A stretch of 54,314 nucleotides of DNA from Leucobacter sp. PH1c. Lineage in GTDB: Bacteria; Actinomycetota; Actinomycetes; Actinomycetales; Microbacteriaceae. Made by a program: the position numbers and the translations under genes. Position 1 is the first letter of the stretch, and each line of letters begins with the position of its first letter. Under the pieces are notes generated by a model, which worked only from the letters and a program-made list of their open reading frames with translations, had not been told where the DNA came from and did not search any database. The stretch lies in contig NZ_AYMV01000029.1 in NCBI RefSeq assembly GCF_000633415.1, positions 1-54,314 of the forward strand, written 5' to 3'. Positions 16,915-26,196 of this stretch are shown in pieces.

Positions 16915-18510
16915 ATGGCCTCGCTCTCCGATCTGCTCGCACTCCCCCAGCTGGGGCTCACGCTCGTGCAATCGGGCCCGGGCGACCCGGAGATCTCCTG
17001 GATCTCGACGACGGAGCTCCTCGACCTCGGCGCGTACCTCGACGGCGGTGAGATCATCCTCACGACGGGGCTCTCGCTCGGGGCCGACGACCCGCGCTGG
17101 CGCGACTTCGTGGCGAGCCTCAGCCGCGCCCGCGTGGCCGCGATCGGCTTCGGCGTCGGCGTCAACCACGACCGGATCCCGCCCGCGCTCGTGCAGGCGG
17201 CGAGTATGTACCGGGTCGCGCTCGTCGAGGTCCCGCTCCCCACCCCCTTCATCGCGATCAGCAAGGCGGTCGCCGGTCTCGTGCGTGCGGACGAGCTCCG
17301 CGCCGCGCGGAGCGCGCTCCAGGCCCAGCAGCGCCTCCTCGACGGCGCCCGCGGCAAGCAGGATCCCGCCGAGGTCCTCGCGAGCATCGCGCAGGCGACC
17401 GGCAAACACCTGGCCCTCCTCACGTCGGACGGCGCCGTGCTGGCGAGCACGGCCGGCTTCGCGGCTGCGGCGAGCGCGCCCGGCTTCGATCCCGAGACGA
17501 TCCGGCTCGATCGGGAGGGCTCGCTGCGCCTGGCCGTGGCCGGCGCAGCGCCGCTCACCCCCGAGGGGCACGCCGTGATCGCGGCCGGTTCGATCGTGCT
17601 CTGGCTCGGACTGCGCGGGGCGGACGCGGAGGAGAACCGCGAGCGCGAGCGCTGGGAGCGCTTCACCTGGGCGCTGCTCACGGGCACGGTGCCGCCGGAG
17701 ACGATCGAGGTGCTCTCCACGCGCGTGCGGCTCCCAGAGCGCGTGCGCGCGGTTGCCGTGCAGGGCTCTCCCGAGGACGTCTCCGACTGGCGCAGGCGTC
17801 CCCGGAGCGGGCTCGATCGGTGCATCACGCCGGGCGGGATCCCCGCGCAGGCCCCGGGCCTCGCCCTCGCCTGGCAGCTCTGCGCGGACACTCCGGAGGC
17901 CACCGAGCATCTCCTCGCGGTCGCGGCGGAGCACGGTCTCGACGCCGTGCTCGGCCGCCCCGCGACGCCCGAGGCCGCGGAGCTCAGCCTGCGCTCGGCG
18001 AACGCGCGGCTGAACGCGCTCTCCGCGACCGCGCCGCTCTACGCCGCGCCCCGCGTGCCCGCCGTCGTCTGGGCCGATCGCGACACCCCGTTCCTGGAGG
18101 CGCTCGTGGCCCTCGCCGACGAGCGCGGGACTGGCGGATCGGGCGGGACGGGCGGTTCGGGCGAGCCGGGCGGATCCGGCGCTTCCGGGATCGCCGAAGC
18201 GGGCGGCGCGATCGCGCCCCGGGAGACCGCGCCCCTCAGCGCGCGGGTGCTCGGCCCGCTGTCCCGCAGCTCCGACGCGCTTCCGGCGGAGGACGCGGAG
18301 CTGCTCCGGGCCACCCTGCGCGCCGTCTACGCCGCCGACGGCCAGCGCGGCCCCGCCGCGACGGCGCTCGGCATCCACCGGAACACGCTCCGCGATCGGA
18401 TCACCCGCATCGAGCGGCTCACCGAGCGCACGCTCGCGGACGCCGACGATCGCGCCGAGCTCTGGCTCGCCCTCCGCGTGGAGGATCTGACCGGGGGCGC
18501 TGCGCGCTAG
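16915..18510 (+). CDS. PucR-family transcriptional regulator
   Basis: A 531-residue regulator. About residues 5-125 form the PucR (purine catabolism regulator-like) sensor domain (LSDLLALPQLGLTLVQSGPGDPEISWISTTEL in pieces, then GEIILTTGLSLG). A variable linker carries a Gly-rich GTGGSGGTGGSGEPGGSG insert near 405-420. About 465-525 are the C-terminal helix-turn-helix (TLRAVYAADGQRGPAATALGIHRNTLRDRITRIERL, typical of CdaR/PucR proteins). Despite the name, family members control many catabolic operons. Divergent orientation makes the gcdH/CoA-transferase pair the likely target. The start has no ribosome site and may be leaderless. Its end overlaps the convergent LysR gene by 4 bp. Confidence 0.88.
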   Translation: MASLSDLLALPQLGLTLVQSGPGDPEISWISTTELLDLGAYLDGGEIILTTGLSLGADDPRWRDFVASLSRARVAAIGFGVGVNHDRIPPALVQAASMYRVALVEVPLPTPFIAISKAVAGLVRADELRAARSALQAQQRLLDGARGKQDPAEVLASIAQATGKHLALLTSDGAVLASTAGFAAAASAPGFDPETIRLDREGSLRLAVAGAAPLTPEGHAVIAAGSIVLWLGLRGADAEENRERERWERFTWALLTGTVPPETIEVLSTRVRLPERVRAVAVQGSPEDVSDWRRRPRSGLDRCITPGGIPAQAPGLALAWQLCADTPEATEHLLAVAAEHGLDAVLGRPATPEAAELSLRSANARLNALSATAPLYAAPRVPAVVWADRDTPFLEALVALADERGTGGSGGTGGSGEPGGSGASGIAEAGGAIAPRETAPLSARVLGPLSRSSDALPAEDAELLRATLRAVYAADGQRGPAATALGIHRNTLRDRITRIERLTERTLADADDRAELWLALRVEDLTGGAAR

Positions 18511-19556
18511 TCGGCCGCGTCCGTCACGGTGCGCGAGTCCGTCGGCCCGGGCACGGTGCGCGTGCGGCCGGGGCGCTCGCCCAGCTCGACGGGATCGAGC
18601 ACGCGCGCGGCGGCCCGTTCGAGCGCCGCGACGACGTCGTGCACCTCCTGCCGCGCCTCGCCCTTCGCGTGGAGGATCAGCAGCTGCCGCCCGTCGCCCT
18701 CGCCGATCCCGAAGGCGCGCACGCCGGGATGGCGGTAGCTCAGCAGGCTCAGCCGGGGCACCACGGAGACGCTCATGTCGCGGGCGACGAGCTCCTGGAC
18801 CACCATGTAGTCGTCGGTGGCGTGCCGGATGTCCGGCACGAAGCCCTCGCGCTCCGCGATTCGCAGGAAGTGCTGCCGGCAGGCCGGGCAGCCGGTCACC
18901 CAGCGGTCGCGCCCGTGCTCGGCGAGCGCCCGCCGCTTCGCCCCGCCCGAACCGCGCCGCTGCGACACGATGAGCTGCAGGGGATCCCAGCCGATCGGGA
19001 TCTCGGTGACCGCCTCGCCGAAGTCGGGCGAGGCCTCCCCCTCGTAGCGGAACACGAGCGCCACGTCGGCCGTGCCGCGGCGGAGCATCTCGGGCACCGC
19101 GAACGGCTCCTGCTGCTCCAGCTCGATCGCGATGCCCGGGGCGGAGTTCGCGGCGCCCGGGGCGGAGTTCGCGCCGCCCGAGGCGTTCGCGCTGCCGCGG
19201 GCGAGGAGCTCCGACATGGCCGGCGCCACGATGCTCGTACACGCGGACGGGAACGCGACGACGCGGACGGTGCGCTGGCCCTCGTCGACGAGGCCAGCGA
19301 CCTCGCGGGCGGCGCGCTCGAGGTGGCCGTCGATGATCTCCGCGTGGTGCAGGAGCCGCCGCCCGGCCTCGGTGAGCTGCACGCCCTTCACGGTGCGCGT
19401 CACGAGGGTGACCCCGAGGCCCTCCTCCAGGCGGCGCACCTGGCTGCTGAGCGCCGGCTGCGTCCACCCGAGCTCGCGCGCGGCAGCGGCGAACGAGCCG
19501 TGCTCCGCGACCGCCCGGAACGACATCAGTGCGCGGGGATCGATCCCGTCAGCCAT
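18507..19556 (-). CDS. LysR-type transcriptional regulator with CxxC effector domain
   Basis: A 349-residue regulator. Residues 6-66 form the LysR helix-turn-helix (LMSFRAVAEHGSFAAAARELGWTQPALSSQVRRLEE pattern). The rest is a periplasmic-binding-like effector domain. It holds GCPACRQHF, a CxxC pair that could bind a metal or sense thiols, and a 20-residue Ala/Asn/Gly insert near 120-138. GAAGGAGG lies close to the ATG. It lies 45 bp downstream of the PLP-lyase gene in the same direction, so it may share that transcript. The peptide importer operon is divergent from the lyase. All of these are plausible targets. Confidence 0.9.
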   Translation of the reverse strand: MADGIDPRALMSFRAVAEHGSFAAAARELGWTQPALSSQVRRLEEGLGVTLVTRTVKGVQLTEAGRRLLHHAEIIDGHLERAAREVAGLVDEGQRTVRVVAFPSACTSIVAPAMSELLARGSANASGGANSAPGAANSAPGIAIELEQQEPFAVPEMLRRGTADVALVFRYEGEASPDFGEAVTEIPIGWDPLQLIVSQRRGSGGAKRRALAEHGRDRWVTGCPACRQHFLRIAEREGFVPDIRHATDDYMVVQELVARDMSVSVVPRLSLLSYRHPGVRAFGIGEGDGRQLLILHAKGEARQEVHDVVAALERAAARVLDPVELGERPGRTRTVPGPTDSRTVTDAAD

Positions 19557-19601
19557 GTCCCCTCCTTCGCGCCGGGTGCCGGTGCGTCCCGCAGCCCGGG
19601 G

Positions 19602-20741
19602 CTACGCCGCGCGCTTCGCGGCGGTGGCCGCGTCGACGAGTCGCTGCACCGCCTCCATCGTATCCGCGTGCGCGAGCGCGGCATTGAAGCGCACGCTCCC
19701 CACCCCCACCGCGCCGCAGGACGAGCCGTCGGTCACCACGATCTGAGCGGCCTCCCGCACGGCCTCCGCCGCGGTGCGCCCCTCGCGGAGCAGCTCCGTT
19801 CCGGTGAGGTCGAGCCAGAGCAGGTAGGTCGCATCGGGGGCGATCACCCGGATCCCCGTCTCCTCGGCCGTGTCCCGGAGGAGCGCGATGGCCGCGTCGA
19901 CCGTCTCCCCGAGCCCGACGACGGTGTCGCGCAGCCACTCGCGCCCCGCGGTGTAGGCGGCAGTCGTCGCGACGACGCCGAGCACCGCGGTCTGGTGCTC
20001 GTGCCAGTGGCCCACGCGCTGCCACTCGACGAGCTGCCGCGGGTTCGTGAAGATAAGCTGCCCGCACTTCGCGCCGGGGATGTTGAACGCCTTCGACGCC
20101 GAGGTCGCCGTGATCGTGTGCGCCGCGGCGCGCTCGGAGCGGGCGGCGTACACGATGTGCTCACCGGCCCCGAGCACGAGCGGCGCGTGGATCTCGTCAG
20201 CGAAGACGATCCCGTCGAACTCCGCGACGAGCTCCTCGATCGCCGCGAGCTCCTCCTCGGTGGCGACCTTGCCGATGGGGTTGTGCGGGTTGCACAGCAC
20301 GATGAGGCGGGCACCCGCCTCGAACGCCGCGCGCAGCCCCGGGAGGTCGTAGCGCCAGCCGGCCGCGGAGCGGAGCATAGGCACCTCGATGACGGGGTGG
20401 CCGATCTGCTGGGGCACGGAGAGGAAGGGCATGTACCCCGGCGTCGGCACGATGATTGGCTGGCCGTCCGGGATCAGGTGCGTGAGCACGGCGCGGAACC
20501 CCGCGACGAGATCCGAGACCGGCCGGATCGACTCGGCATCGGGCTCCCAGCCGTAGCGCTCGCGCAGCCACTCGGCCACCGCGCCCTGGAGCCGGGCGAC
20601 GTCCTCCTGCGCGAGGTAGCGCAGCGCGTCCTGCCCGACGGCCTCGGTGAGGGCGCGCGTCACCGCGGGGGCGCAGCCGCGCTCCATCTCGGCGAGCGGC
20701 CGGCCGAGGGCCCGCGGGGCGTTCCCAGCTGCGATCTGCAC
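19602..20741 (-). CDS. PLP-dependent aminotransferase/C-S lyase (PatB/MalY-like)
   Basis: A 379-residue fold-type I PLP enzyme. Visible residues are NPHNPIGKV (substrate/PLP Asn), IVFADEIHAPLVL (Asp and Glu-Ile-His), TATSASKAFNIPGAKCG with the Schiff-base Lys, and VRFNAALA supplying the carboxylate-binding Arg. The NPHNPIG...DEIH pattern is that of the PatB/MalY group, which includes cystathionine beta-lyases and enzymes opening cysteine S-conjugates, though a true aminotransferase is possible. The GTG start at 20741 lies five bases after AAGGAG. It is divergent from a peptide importer, so it may break down sulfur amino acids released from imported peptides. Confidence 0.88.
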   Translation of the reverse strand: MQIAAGNAPRALGRPLAEMERGCAPAVTRALTEAVGQDALRYLAQEDVARLQGAVAEWLRERYGWEPDAESIRPVSDLVAGFRAVLTHLIPDGQPIIVPTPGYMPFLSVPQQIGHPVIEVPMLRSAAGWRYDLPGLRAAFEAGARLIVLCNPHNPIGKVATEEELAAIEELVAEFDGIVFADEIHAPLVLGAGEHIVYAARSERAAAHTITATSASKAFNIPGAKCGQLIFTNPRQLVEWQRVGHWHEHQTAVLGVVATTAAYTAGREWLRDTVVGLGETVDAAIALLRDTAEETGIRVIAPDATYLLWLDLTGTELLREGRTAAEAVREAAQIVVTDGSSCGAVGVGSVRFNAALAHADTMEAVQRLVDAATAAKRAA

Positions 20742-21045
20742 GCGTACTCCTTCACAAACGAACGGTGTCCTGTCCCGCTTTCATGCTAGGTCCGGGGCCC
20801 CGCCACCAGCTCTTCGATTCGGCTGGGGTGCTCTGCGTTTTGCTTGGGGTCGCCCGGGCGGCGCGGCAGGTTACCTCGCGAGTCAGCGCGGCGCACGACG
20901 GCGCAGCGCCCTCGGTTACGCTTTCCGCACCGGTTCCGTCCGTGCCGGGGGCTGCCTCGCGCCGCCAGTACACTCGATCCAGCACCCACCGCGACCGTGC
21001 GGGGGCGGAGCCTCCCGGCTCCGGGTACGCAAAGGAGCGACACAG
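20742..21045. promoter_or_regulatory. divergent promoter region, PLP lyase and peptide importer
   Basis: This 304-bp gap has no gene. It holds a leader hairpin GGAGCC (21007-21012)/GGCTCC (21017-21022) shortly before the importer's AAAGGAG, and TACACT at 20969-20974 that could be its -10 box. No clean LysR T-N11-A palindrome was identified by eye. Confidence 0.35.
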
Positions 21046-22674
21046 ATGCACACTCATCCCTCACGCGTGAGCCGCCCAGGCCGCGTGCGCCTCGCCGCTG
21101 CGGCGGCCCTCGCCGCGACCCTCGCGCTCGTCGGCTGCGCGGGCGGCGGCCCGGCGGCCGAGCAGGCCCCCGTCGAGCTGGTCGACACCGGCGCCGAGCT
21201 CGATCAGGTCACCGTCGCGTTCCCGGGTTCGCTGGCCAACCTTTACATCGGCCAGGAGAGCGGGATCCTGAACTACAACCTCGCGGCCACCGTGCAGGAG
21301 GGCCTCGTCTCGCAGGACGCGAGCGGCGCCGTCGTCCCCGCGCTCGCCGAAGCGTGGGAGACCCCCGACGAGTCGACGTACGTTTTCACCCTGCGGGCGG
21401 ACGCAAAGTTCCAGAACGGTGATCCGGTCACGCCGGAGGACGTCGTGTTCAGCCTCCAGCGCGCCCAGGATCCCGAGCTCTCCCCCGGAATCTCGTACTA
21501 CCTGAACAACCTCGCCTCCGTCGAGAAGACGGGCGAGCGCGAGGTCACCGTGAAGAGCGCGGCGCCCGATGCGACGTTCCTCGTCAACCTCTCGAACTCC
21601 GGCGCGCTCGTCGTCACGCAGCAGAAGTTCTGGGAGGAGCACGAGGGGAAGGTCGGCACGAGCGCCTCCCTCCTCATGGGGACGGGCCCGTACCAGGTCA
21701 CCGAGTTCCAGCCCGACTCGCACGTGCTGCTCGAGCGCGTGGACACGTGGTGGGGCGGCGTGCCGAAGGCGAAGAGCATCCGCGTCAACTTCATCCCCGA
21801 CGCGAACACGCGCCTCGCGGCCGCGCAGAAGGGCGACATCGACATCGCGTTCAACGTGCCGATCAACCAGGCCGCCGAGTGGCAGAAGATCAGCGACATG
21901 CGCGTCGAGTCGATGAACGATCTCTCCTACGTCGGCCTGCTCTTCGACGAGCGCGTGGCCCCCTTCGACGACCCCCAGGTGCGCGAGGCGATCGCCCTGA
22001 GCGTGGACCGCAGCGCGATCGCGGAGAAGCTGCTCCGCGGGTACGGCGAGGCCGCCACCGCGATCATGACGCCCGAGTCGCTCGCGCAGGCCTTCGACGG
22101 CGACGCAGCGCGCGCCGAGCTCGCGAAGATCCCGCAGCACGACTTCGATCTCGACGCGGCGAAGCAGCTCATCGACGGAACCGACGCGGCCGGCCTGAAG
22201 ACCGAGCTCACCTACCCGAACACGGGGCCCCAGCTCGGCATCGCGGCGCAGGCCATCGCGGAGAACCTCGGCAAGATCGGCGTGACGGTCACGGTGCGCG
22301 AGGTGCCCATCGAGGAGTGGCTCGCCACGATCGGCGACGGCGAGCACGGCCTCGGCTTCATGTGGTACTTCTCGACGACCGGCGACCCCGCCGAGGTGAA
22401 TGGCTACCTGCTCGGCCCCGACAACCCCAACGGCTTCGAGAGCGAGGAGGCCGCCGCGCTCATCGCCGAGGCGAACGCCCTCACGGATCCGAAGGAGCGC
22501 GCCGCGAAGCTCATCGAGCTCGAGACGCTCAACGCCGAGCAGGTCGTGAACGCGCCGATCTGGTGGGGCAAGTCCGTCACCGCGTTCTCGAACGGGATCG
22601 GGGTCACCGACTACGGGCCGTACACCTTCACCGGGACGTGGGGCGCGCAGCTCTTCGCGGCTGAGGCGAAGTAG
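21046..22674 (+). CDS. peptide/nickel-type ABC substrate-binding lipoprotein (SBP_bac_5)
   Basis: A 542-residue exported lipoprotein of the DppA/OppA class. The signal peptide ends in lipobox LVGC, with lipidated Cys31. The mature part follows the family: ALAEAWETPDESTYVFTLRADAKFQNGDPVTPEDVVFSLQR (read in pieces) near 100-140, GTGPYQVTEFQPD, DDPQVREAIALSVDR near 310-325, and a C-terminal NAPIWW segment. Ligands are oligopeptides or similar compounds. The ATG at 21046 lies eight bases after AAAGGAG. It is the first gene of a five-gene operon: binding protein, two permeases, fused ATPase, C39-like peptidase. Confidence 0.93.
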   Translation: MHTHPSRVSRPGRVRLAAAAALAATLALVGCAGGGPAAEQAPVELVDTGAELDQVTVAFPGSLANLYIGQESGILNYNLAATVQEGLVSQDASGAVVPALAEAWETPDESTYVFTLRADAKFQNGDPVTPEDVVFSLQRAQDPELSPGISYYLNNLASVEKTGEREVTVKSAAPDATFLVNLSNSGALVVTQQKFWEEHEGKVGTSASLLMGTGPYQVTEFQPDSHVLLERVDTWWGGVPKAKSIRVNFIPDANTRLAAAQKGDIDIAFNVPINQAAEWQKISDMRVESMNDLSYVGLLFDERVAPFDDPQVREAIALSVDRSAIAEKLLRGYGEAATAIMTPESLAQAFDGDAARAELAKIPQHDFDLDAAKQLIDGTDAAGLKTELTYPNTGPQLGIAAQAIAENLGKIGVTVTVREVPIEEWLATIGDGEHGLGFMWYFSTTGDPAEVNGYLLGPDNPNGFESEEAAALIAEANALTDPKERAAKLIELETLNAEQVVNAPIWWGKSVTAFSNGIGVTDYGPYTFTGTWGAQLFAAEAK

Positions 22675-22682
22675 CTCCCCCG

Positions 22683-23672
22683 ATGGCCCTCACGCGCACA
22701 GGCGGCGCCCCCGGTGGGCGCCGCCTGGCCCGCACCCTGACCCTCCGCATCGGAGGCGTGCTCGTCATCCTGCTCATCCTGTCGTTCCTCACGTTCGCCC
22801 TCCTCTACCTGGCGCCGGGCGATCTCGTGAAGAACCTGCTGGGCAACCGGCCGAGCTCCCCCGAGGCGGTCGCCGCGATCCGCGCGCAGTACCACCTCGA
22901 CGACCCGTTCCTCGTGCGGTACTTCGACTGGCTGTGGAGCGCGCTCCGGGGCGACTTCGGCGTCTCGATCCGGCTCCAGCAGCCCGTCACCGAGGTGATC
23001 GGCAGCCGGCTCGGCATCACCTCGCTGCTCATCGGCCTCTCCTTCGTGCTCGCGATCGTCACCGCGGTGCCGCTCGGCATCGTGAGCGCCGCGCGCGCGG
23101 GGACGCCCGTCGACCGGGTGGCGAGCGCGACCGCGCTCTTCGGCCTCTCCGCGCCGAGCTTCGCCCTCGCGATCCTCGCGATCACGGTCTTCGCCATCGC
23201 GATCCCGATCTTCCCCGCCTACGGGGCGGGCAACGGACCGCTCGAGCACCTGTGGCATCTCTTCCTCCCCTCGGCGGTCCTCGCCGCGGGGATCGGCGCG
23301 ATCCTCATGCGGATGACGCGGGCGGCCGTGCTCCGCGAGCTCGAGAGCGACGCGATCACCTTCGCCCGCGCGCGCGGCATCCCCGAGCGCCGGGTGCGGC
23401 GGATCGCGCTGCGCGCCGCCCTGATCCCGATCGTGACGAGCGCCGGGCTGATCCTCACCTTCATCATCGGCGGCACGATCATCGTCGAGACTGTCTTCGC
23501 CCTCCCCGGGATCGGTCAGCTGCTCCAGGAGGCTGTCCTCTTCAAGGACCTTCCGGTGGTGCAGGCGATCACCCTCCTCGTCGCGGCGGCGATCGCGATC
23601 ATCACCATCCTCGTGGATATGAGCTACCTGCTCCTCGATCCGCGGGTCCGAGCACGGGAGCTGAGCGCATGA
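22683..23672 (+). CDS. peptide-type ABC permease (DppB-like)
   Basis: A 329-residue inner-membrane subunit with six helices. It has the DppB N-terminal region (FALLYLAPGDLVKNLLGNRPSS, QYHLDDPFLVRYFDWLWSALRGDFGVSI in pieces) and the EAA coupling loop (ITFARARGIPERRVRRIALRAALIPIVT). The ATG lies 8 bases after the previous stop codon with no obvious ribosome site, so translational coupling is likely. The next permease overlaps its stop by ATGA. Confidence 0.92.
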   Translation: MALTRTGGAPGGRRLARTLTLRIGGVLVILLILSFLTFALLYLAPGDLVKNLLGNRPSSPEAVAAIRAQYHLDDPFLVRYFDWLWSALRGDFGVSIRLQQPVTEVIGSRLGITSLLIGLSFVLAIVTAVPLGIVSAARAGTPVDRVASATALFGLSAPSFALAILAITVFAIAIPIFPAYGAGNGPLEHLWHLFLPSAVLAAGIGAILMRMTRAAVLRELESDAITFARARGIPERRVRRIALRAALIPIVTSAGLILTFIIGGTIIVETVFALPGIGQLLQEAVLFKDLPVVQAITLLVAAAIAIITILVDMSYLLLDPRVRARELSA

Positions 23673-24535
23673 CCCCCCGCACCCGCCAGGTCTCCCTGCT
23701 GAACGACGTGCGCGTCGCGCCCGGACGGCCCCGCGATTGGGTGTCCACGCTCGCGGCCGTGTTCCTCGCCCTCGTCGTGCTCGCGGCGATCGCCTCGCCC
23801 TTCCTCACCGAGCTCGCCACGGCGCAGAGCATCCTCGACTCGCTCCTGCCGCCCGGCTCCCCCGGGCACCCCCTCGGCACCGACGAGCTGGGCCGCGATG
23901 TGCTGCTCCTCACGCTCGCAGGAACGGGCTCCGCCGTGGCCGGCCCCTTCGTGATCGCGGCGGGATCGATGCTGCTCGCCATCCTCATCGGCACGCTCGC
24001 GGGCTACCTGCGCGGCCCCGTCGACTGGATCGTCGGCCGCGTCGTCGACATCCTCCTCTCCCTCCCCGTCATGCTCGTGGCGCTCGTCGTCGCCGGCATC
24101 TTCGGCGCCGGGTACTGGGTGACGGTCATCATGCTCGTGCTCCTCTTCTGCCCCTCCGACATCCGGATCATCCGGGCCGGCGTCACCGAGCAGGCACCGC
24201 GCCCCTACATCGAGGCGGCGCAGATGCTCTCGCTCTCGCCGGCGCGGATCATGTTCAAGCACATCGTGCCGAACGTCTGGCCGCTCATCATGACGAACTT
24301 CATGCTGAACCTCGCCATCGCGCTCGTCACGCTGTCGTCGCTGTCGTTCCTCGGCATCGGCGTCGCGCCGGGCACCCCCGACTGGGGGCGCCAGATCACC
24401 GACGGACGGGGCATCCTGGGCGACAACCCCGCGATGATGGTGGTGCCCGCGATCCTCATCGTGCTCGTCGCGATGGCCATCAACGTGCTCGGCGATCACC
24501 TCGGCGAGCGACTCCGCGAACGGGGAATGCAGTGA
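23669..24535 (+). CDS. peptide-type ABC permease (DppC-like)
   Basis: A 288-residue membrane subunit with the DppC markers HPLGTDELGRDVLLLTLAGTG near 63-83 and the EAA loop YIEAAQMLSLSPARIMFKHIVPN near 178-200. The late helices end in FLGIGVAPGTPDWGRQITDGRGIL. It pairs with the DppB-like subunit to form the channel. ATG at 23669 overlaps the preceding stop, and the TGA overlaps the GTG of the ATPase. Confidence 0.92.
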   Translation: MTPRTRQVSLLNDVRVAPGRPRDWVSTLAAVFLALVVLAAIASPFLTELATAQSILDSLLPPGSPGHPLGTDELGRDVLLLTLAGTGSAVAGPFVIAAGSMLLAILIGTLAGYLRGPVDWIVGRVVDILLSLPVMLVALVVAGIFGAGYWVTVIMLVLLFCPSDIRIIRAGVTEQAPRPYIEAAQMLSLSPARIMFKHIVPNVWPLIMTNFMLNLAIALVTLSSLSFLGIGVAPGTPDWGRQITDGRGILGDNPAMMVVPAILIVLVAMAINVLGDHLGERLRERGMQ

Positions 24536-26196
24536 TCATCTCATCTGACGCACAGCGCACCGATCCGGGCGGGTCTCTCGGGGTGGCGGTCTCGGGGCTC
24601 CGCGTGGTCGCGGGCGAGCGCACGCTCGTCGCTCCCGTCGATCTCACGGTCGCCCCGGGCGAGCTCCTCGCCATCATCGGCGAATCCGGCTCCGGCAAGT
24701 CGATGACCGCACGCGCGCTCACGGGCCTGCTCCCCCGCGGCGTGCGCGCCACGGGGGACGCGCAGATCGACGAGCACGCCTACGACCTCGCATCGACCCG
24801 CGACGCCGACTGGGCGGCCGTGCGCGGGCGCCGCGCCGTGCTGCTCCTCCAGGACCCGTTCACCAGCCTCAGCCCCGTGCTGCGCTGCGGCGAGCAGATC
24901 GCCGACACGATCGAGGCGCGTCTCGCCGCGACCGGTCGGCGCGCGGGGAAGGCCGCGGTGCGCGCTGAGGTGGCGCGCCGGCTCGACGAGGTGCGCCTCC
25001 CCGCCCGCGTGGCCGGGCAGTACCCGAGCGAGCTCTCCGGCGGCATGCGGCAGCGCGTGGCGATCGCCGCGGCGCTCGCGGCCGAACCGCGGCTCCTCAT
25101 CGCCGACGAGCCGACCACCGCGCTCGACGCGAGCACGCAGGGCGAGGTGCTCGACCTGCTGCGCGAACTGCAGCTCGCGCACCGCATGAGCCTCATCCTC
25201 ATCAGCCACGACCTCGGCGTCATCGAGGGGCGGGCCGACCGCGTACTCGTGATGCGGCAGGGCGAGGTCGTCGAACGGGGTGAGACCGCGGCCGTGCTGC
25301 GCGATCCCGAGCACCCGTACACGCGCCAGCTCATCGCGGCGAACCTCTCGGTGACCGACGCGCTGCGCGATCCCGCCGAGCACCCGGCCCCGCTCCTTGA
25401 GGCCGAGCACGTGTCGAAGCGCTTCGGGGCGACGACCGCGCTCGCCGATGCGACTGTGGCGGTCGCCGCGGGCGAGGTGCTCGCGATCGTCGGCGAATCC
25501 GGCTCGGGGAAGACAACGCTCGCGCGCGTGATCGCGGGCCTCGAACGCCCCGACACGGGCGAGGTCCGGCTCGCGGGGCGCACGCTCCCGCCCGGGCGCC
25601 GCGGGCGCACGCCCGGCGAGATCCAGGTCGTGTTCCAGGATCCCTACTCCACGCTCAACCCCGTCTTCACGATCCGCGAGTCGCTCGAGGAGGCGCTGCG
25701 CGCGGGCGGTGGGGGCGGTGGGAGCGGTCAGGGAAGCTCGGCGCGCTCGGGTGCGCGCAGCGTCGACGAGCTGCTGCGGCTCGTCGAGCTCGATCCCGCG
25801 CTCGCCGACCGCCGGCCCGCCCAGCTCTCGGGCGGCCAGCGGCAGCGCGTCGCGATCGCACGGGCGCTCGCGCCGAACCCGCAGGTGCTCATCTGCGACG
25901 AGAGCGTGTCGGCCCTCGACGTCTCGGTGCAGGCGCAGATCCTCGGGCTGCTCGCGAAGCTCCGCGACGAGCTCCGGCTCGCAATGCTGTTCATCACGCA
26001 CGACCTCGGTGTCGTGGCCCGCATCGCCGACCGCATCACCGTGCTGCGGCTCGGCGAGATCGTCGAGCAGGGCGGCGCCGCGACCGTGCTGCGCGACCCG
26101 CAGCACCCGTACACCCGCGTGCTCGTCGCCGCCGCGGAGCGCGACAGCATCGCGCACGACCCCACCGATTCGCTTCCCCGAGAGGAGCAGGCATGA
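24532..26196 (+). CDS. peptide-type ABC importer, fused DppD-DppF ATPase
   Basis: This 554-residue protein joins the two ATPases that are separate in most Dpp/Opp systems. Domain 1 (about 10-275): Walker A GESGSGKS, signature LSGGMRQRVAIAAALA, Walker B LLIADEPTTALD. Domain 2 (about 290-545): Walker A GESGSGKT, signature LSGGQRQRVAIARALA, Walker B VLICDESVSALD. Each half ends with the DPEHPYTRQL / DPQHPYTRVL segment typical of the oligopeptide ATPase C-terminus. A Gly-rich linker (GGGGGGSGQGSS) sits in domain 2. GTG at 24532 overlaps the permease stop, and its own stop overlaps the peptidase ATG. Confidence 0.93.
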   Translation: MIISSDAQRTDPGGSLGVAVSGLRVVAGERTLVAPVDLTVAPGELLAIIGESGSGKSMTARALTGLLPRGVRATGDAQIDEHAYDLASTRDADWAAVRGRRAVLLLQDPFTSLSPVLRCGEQIADTIEARLAATGRRAGKAAVRAEVARRLDEVRLPARVAGQYPSELSGGMRQRVAIAAALAAEPRLLIADEPTTALDASTQGEVLDLLRELQLAHRMSLILISHDLGVIEGRADRVLVMRQGEVVERGETAAVLRDPEHPYTRQLIAANLSVTDALRDPAEHPAPLLEAEHVSKRFGATTALADATVAVAAGEVLAIVGESGSGKTTLARVIAGLERPDTGEVRLAGRTLPPGRRGRTPGEIQVVFQDPYSTLNPVFTIRESLEEALRAGGGGGGSGQGSSARSGARSVDELLRLVELDPALADRRPAQLSGGQRQRVAIARALAPNPQVLICDESVSALDVSVQAQILGLLAKLRDELRLAMLFITHDLGVVARIADRITVLRLGEIVEQGGAATVLRDPQHPYTRVLVAAAERDSIAHDPTDSLPREEQA

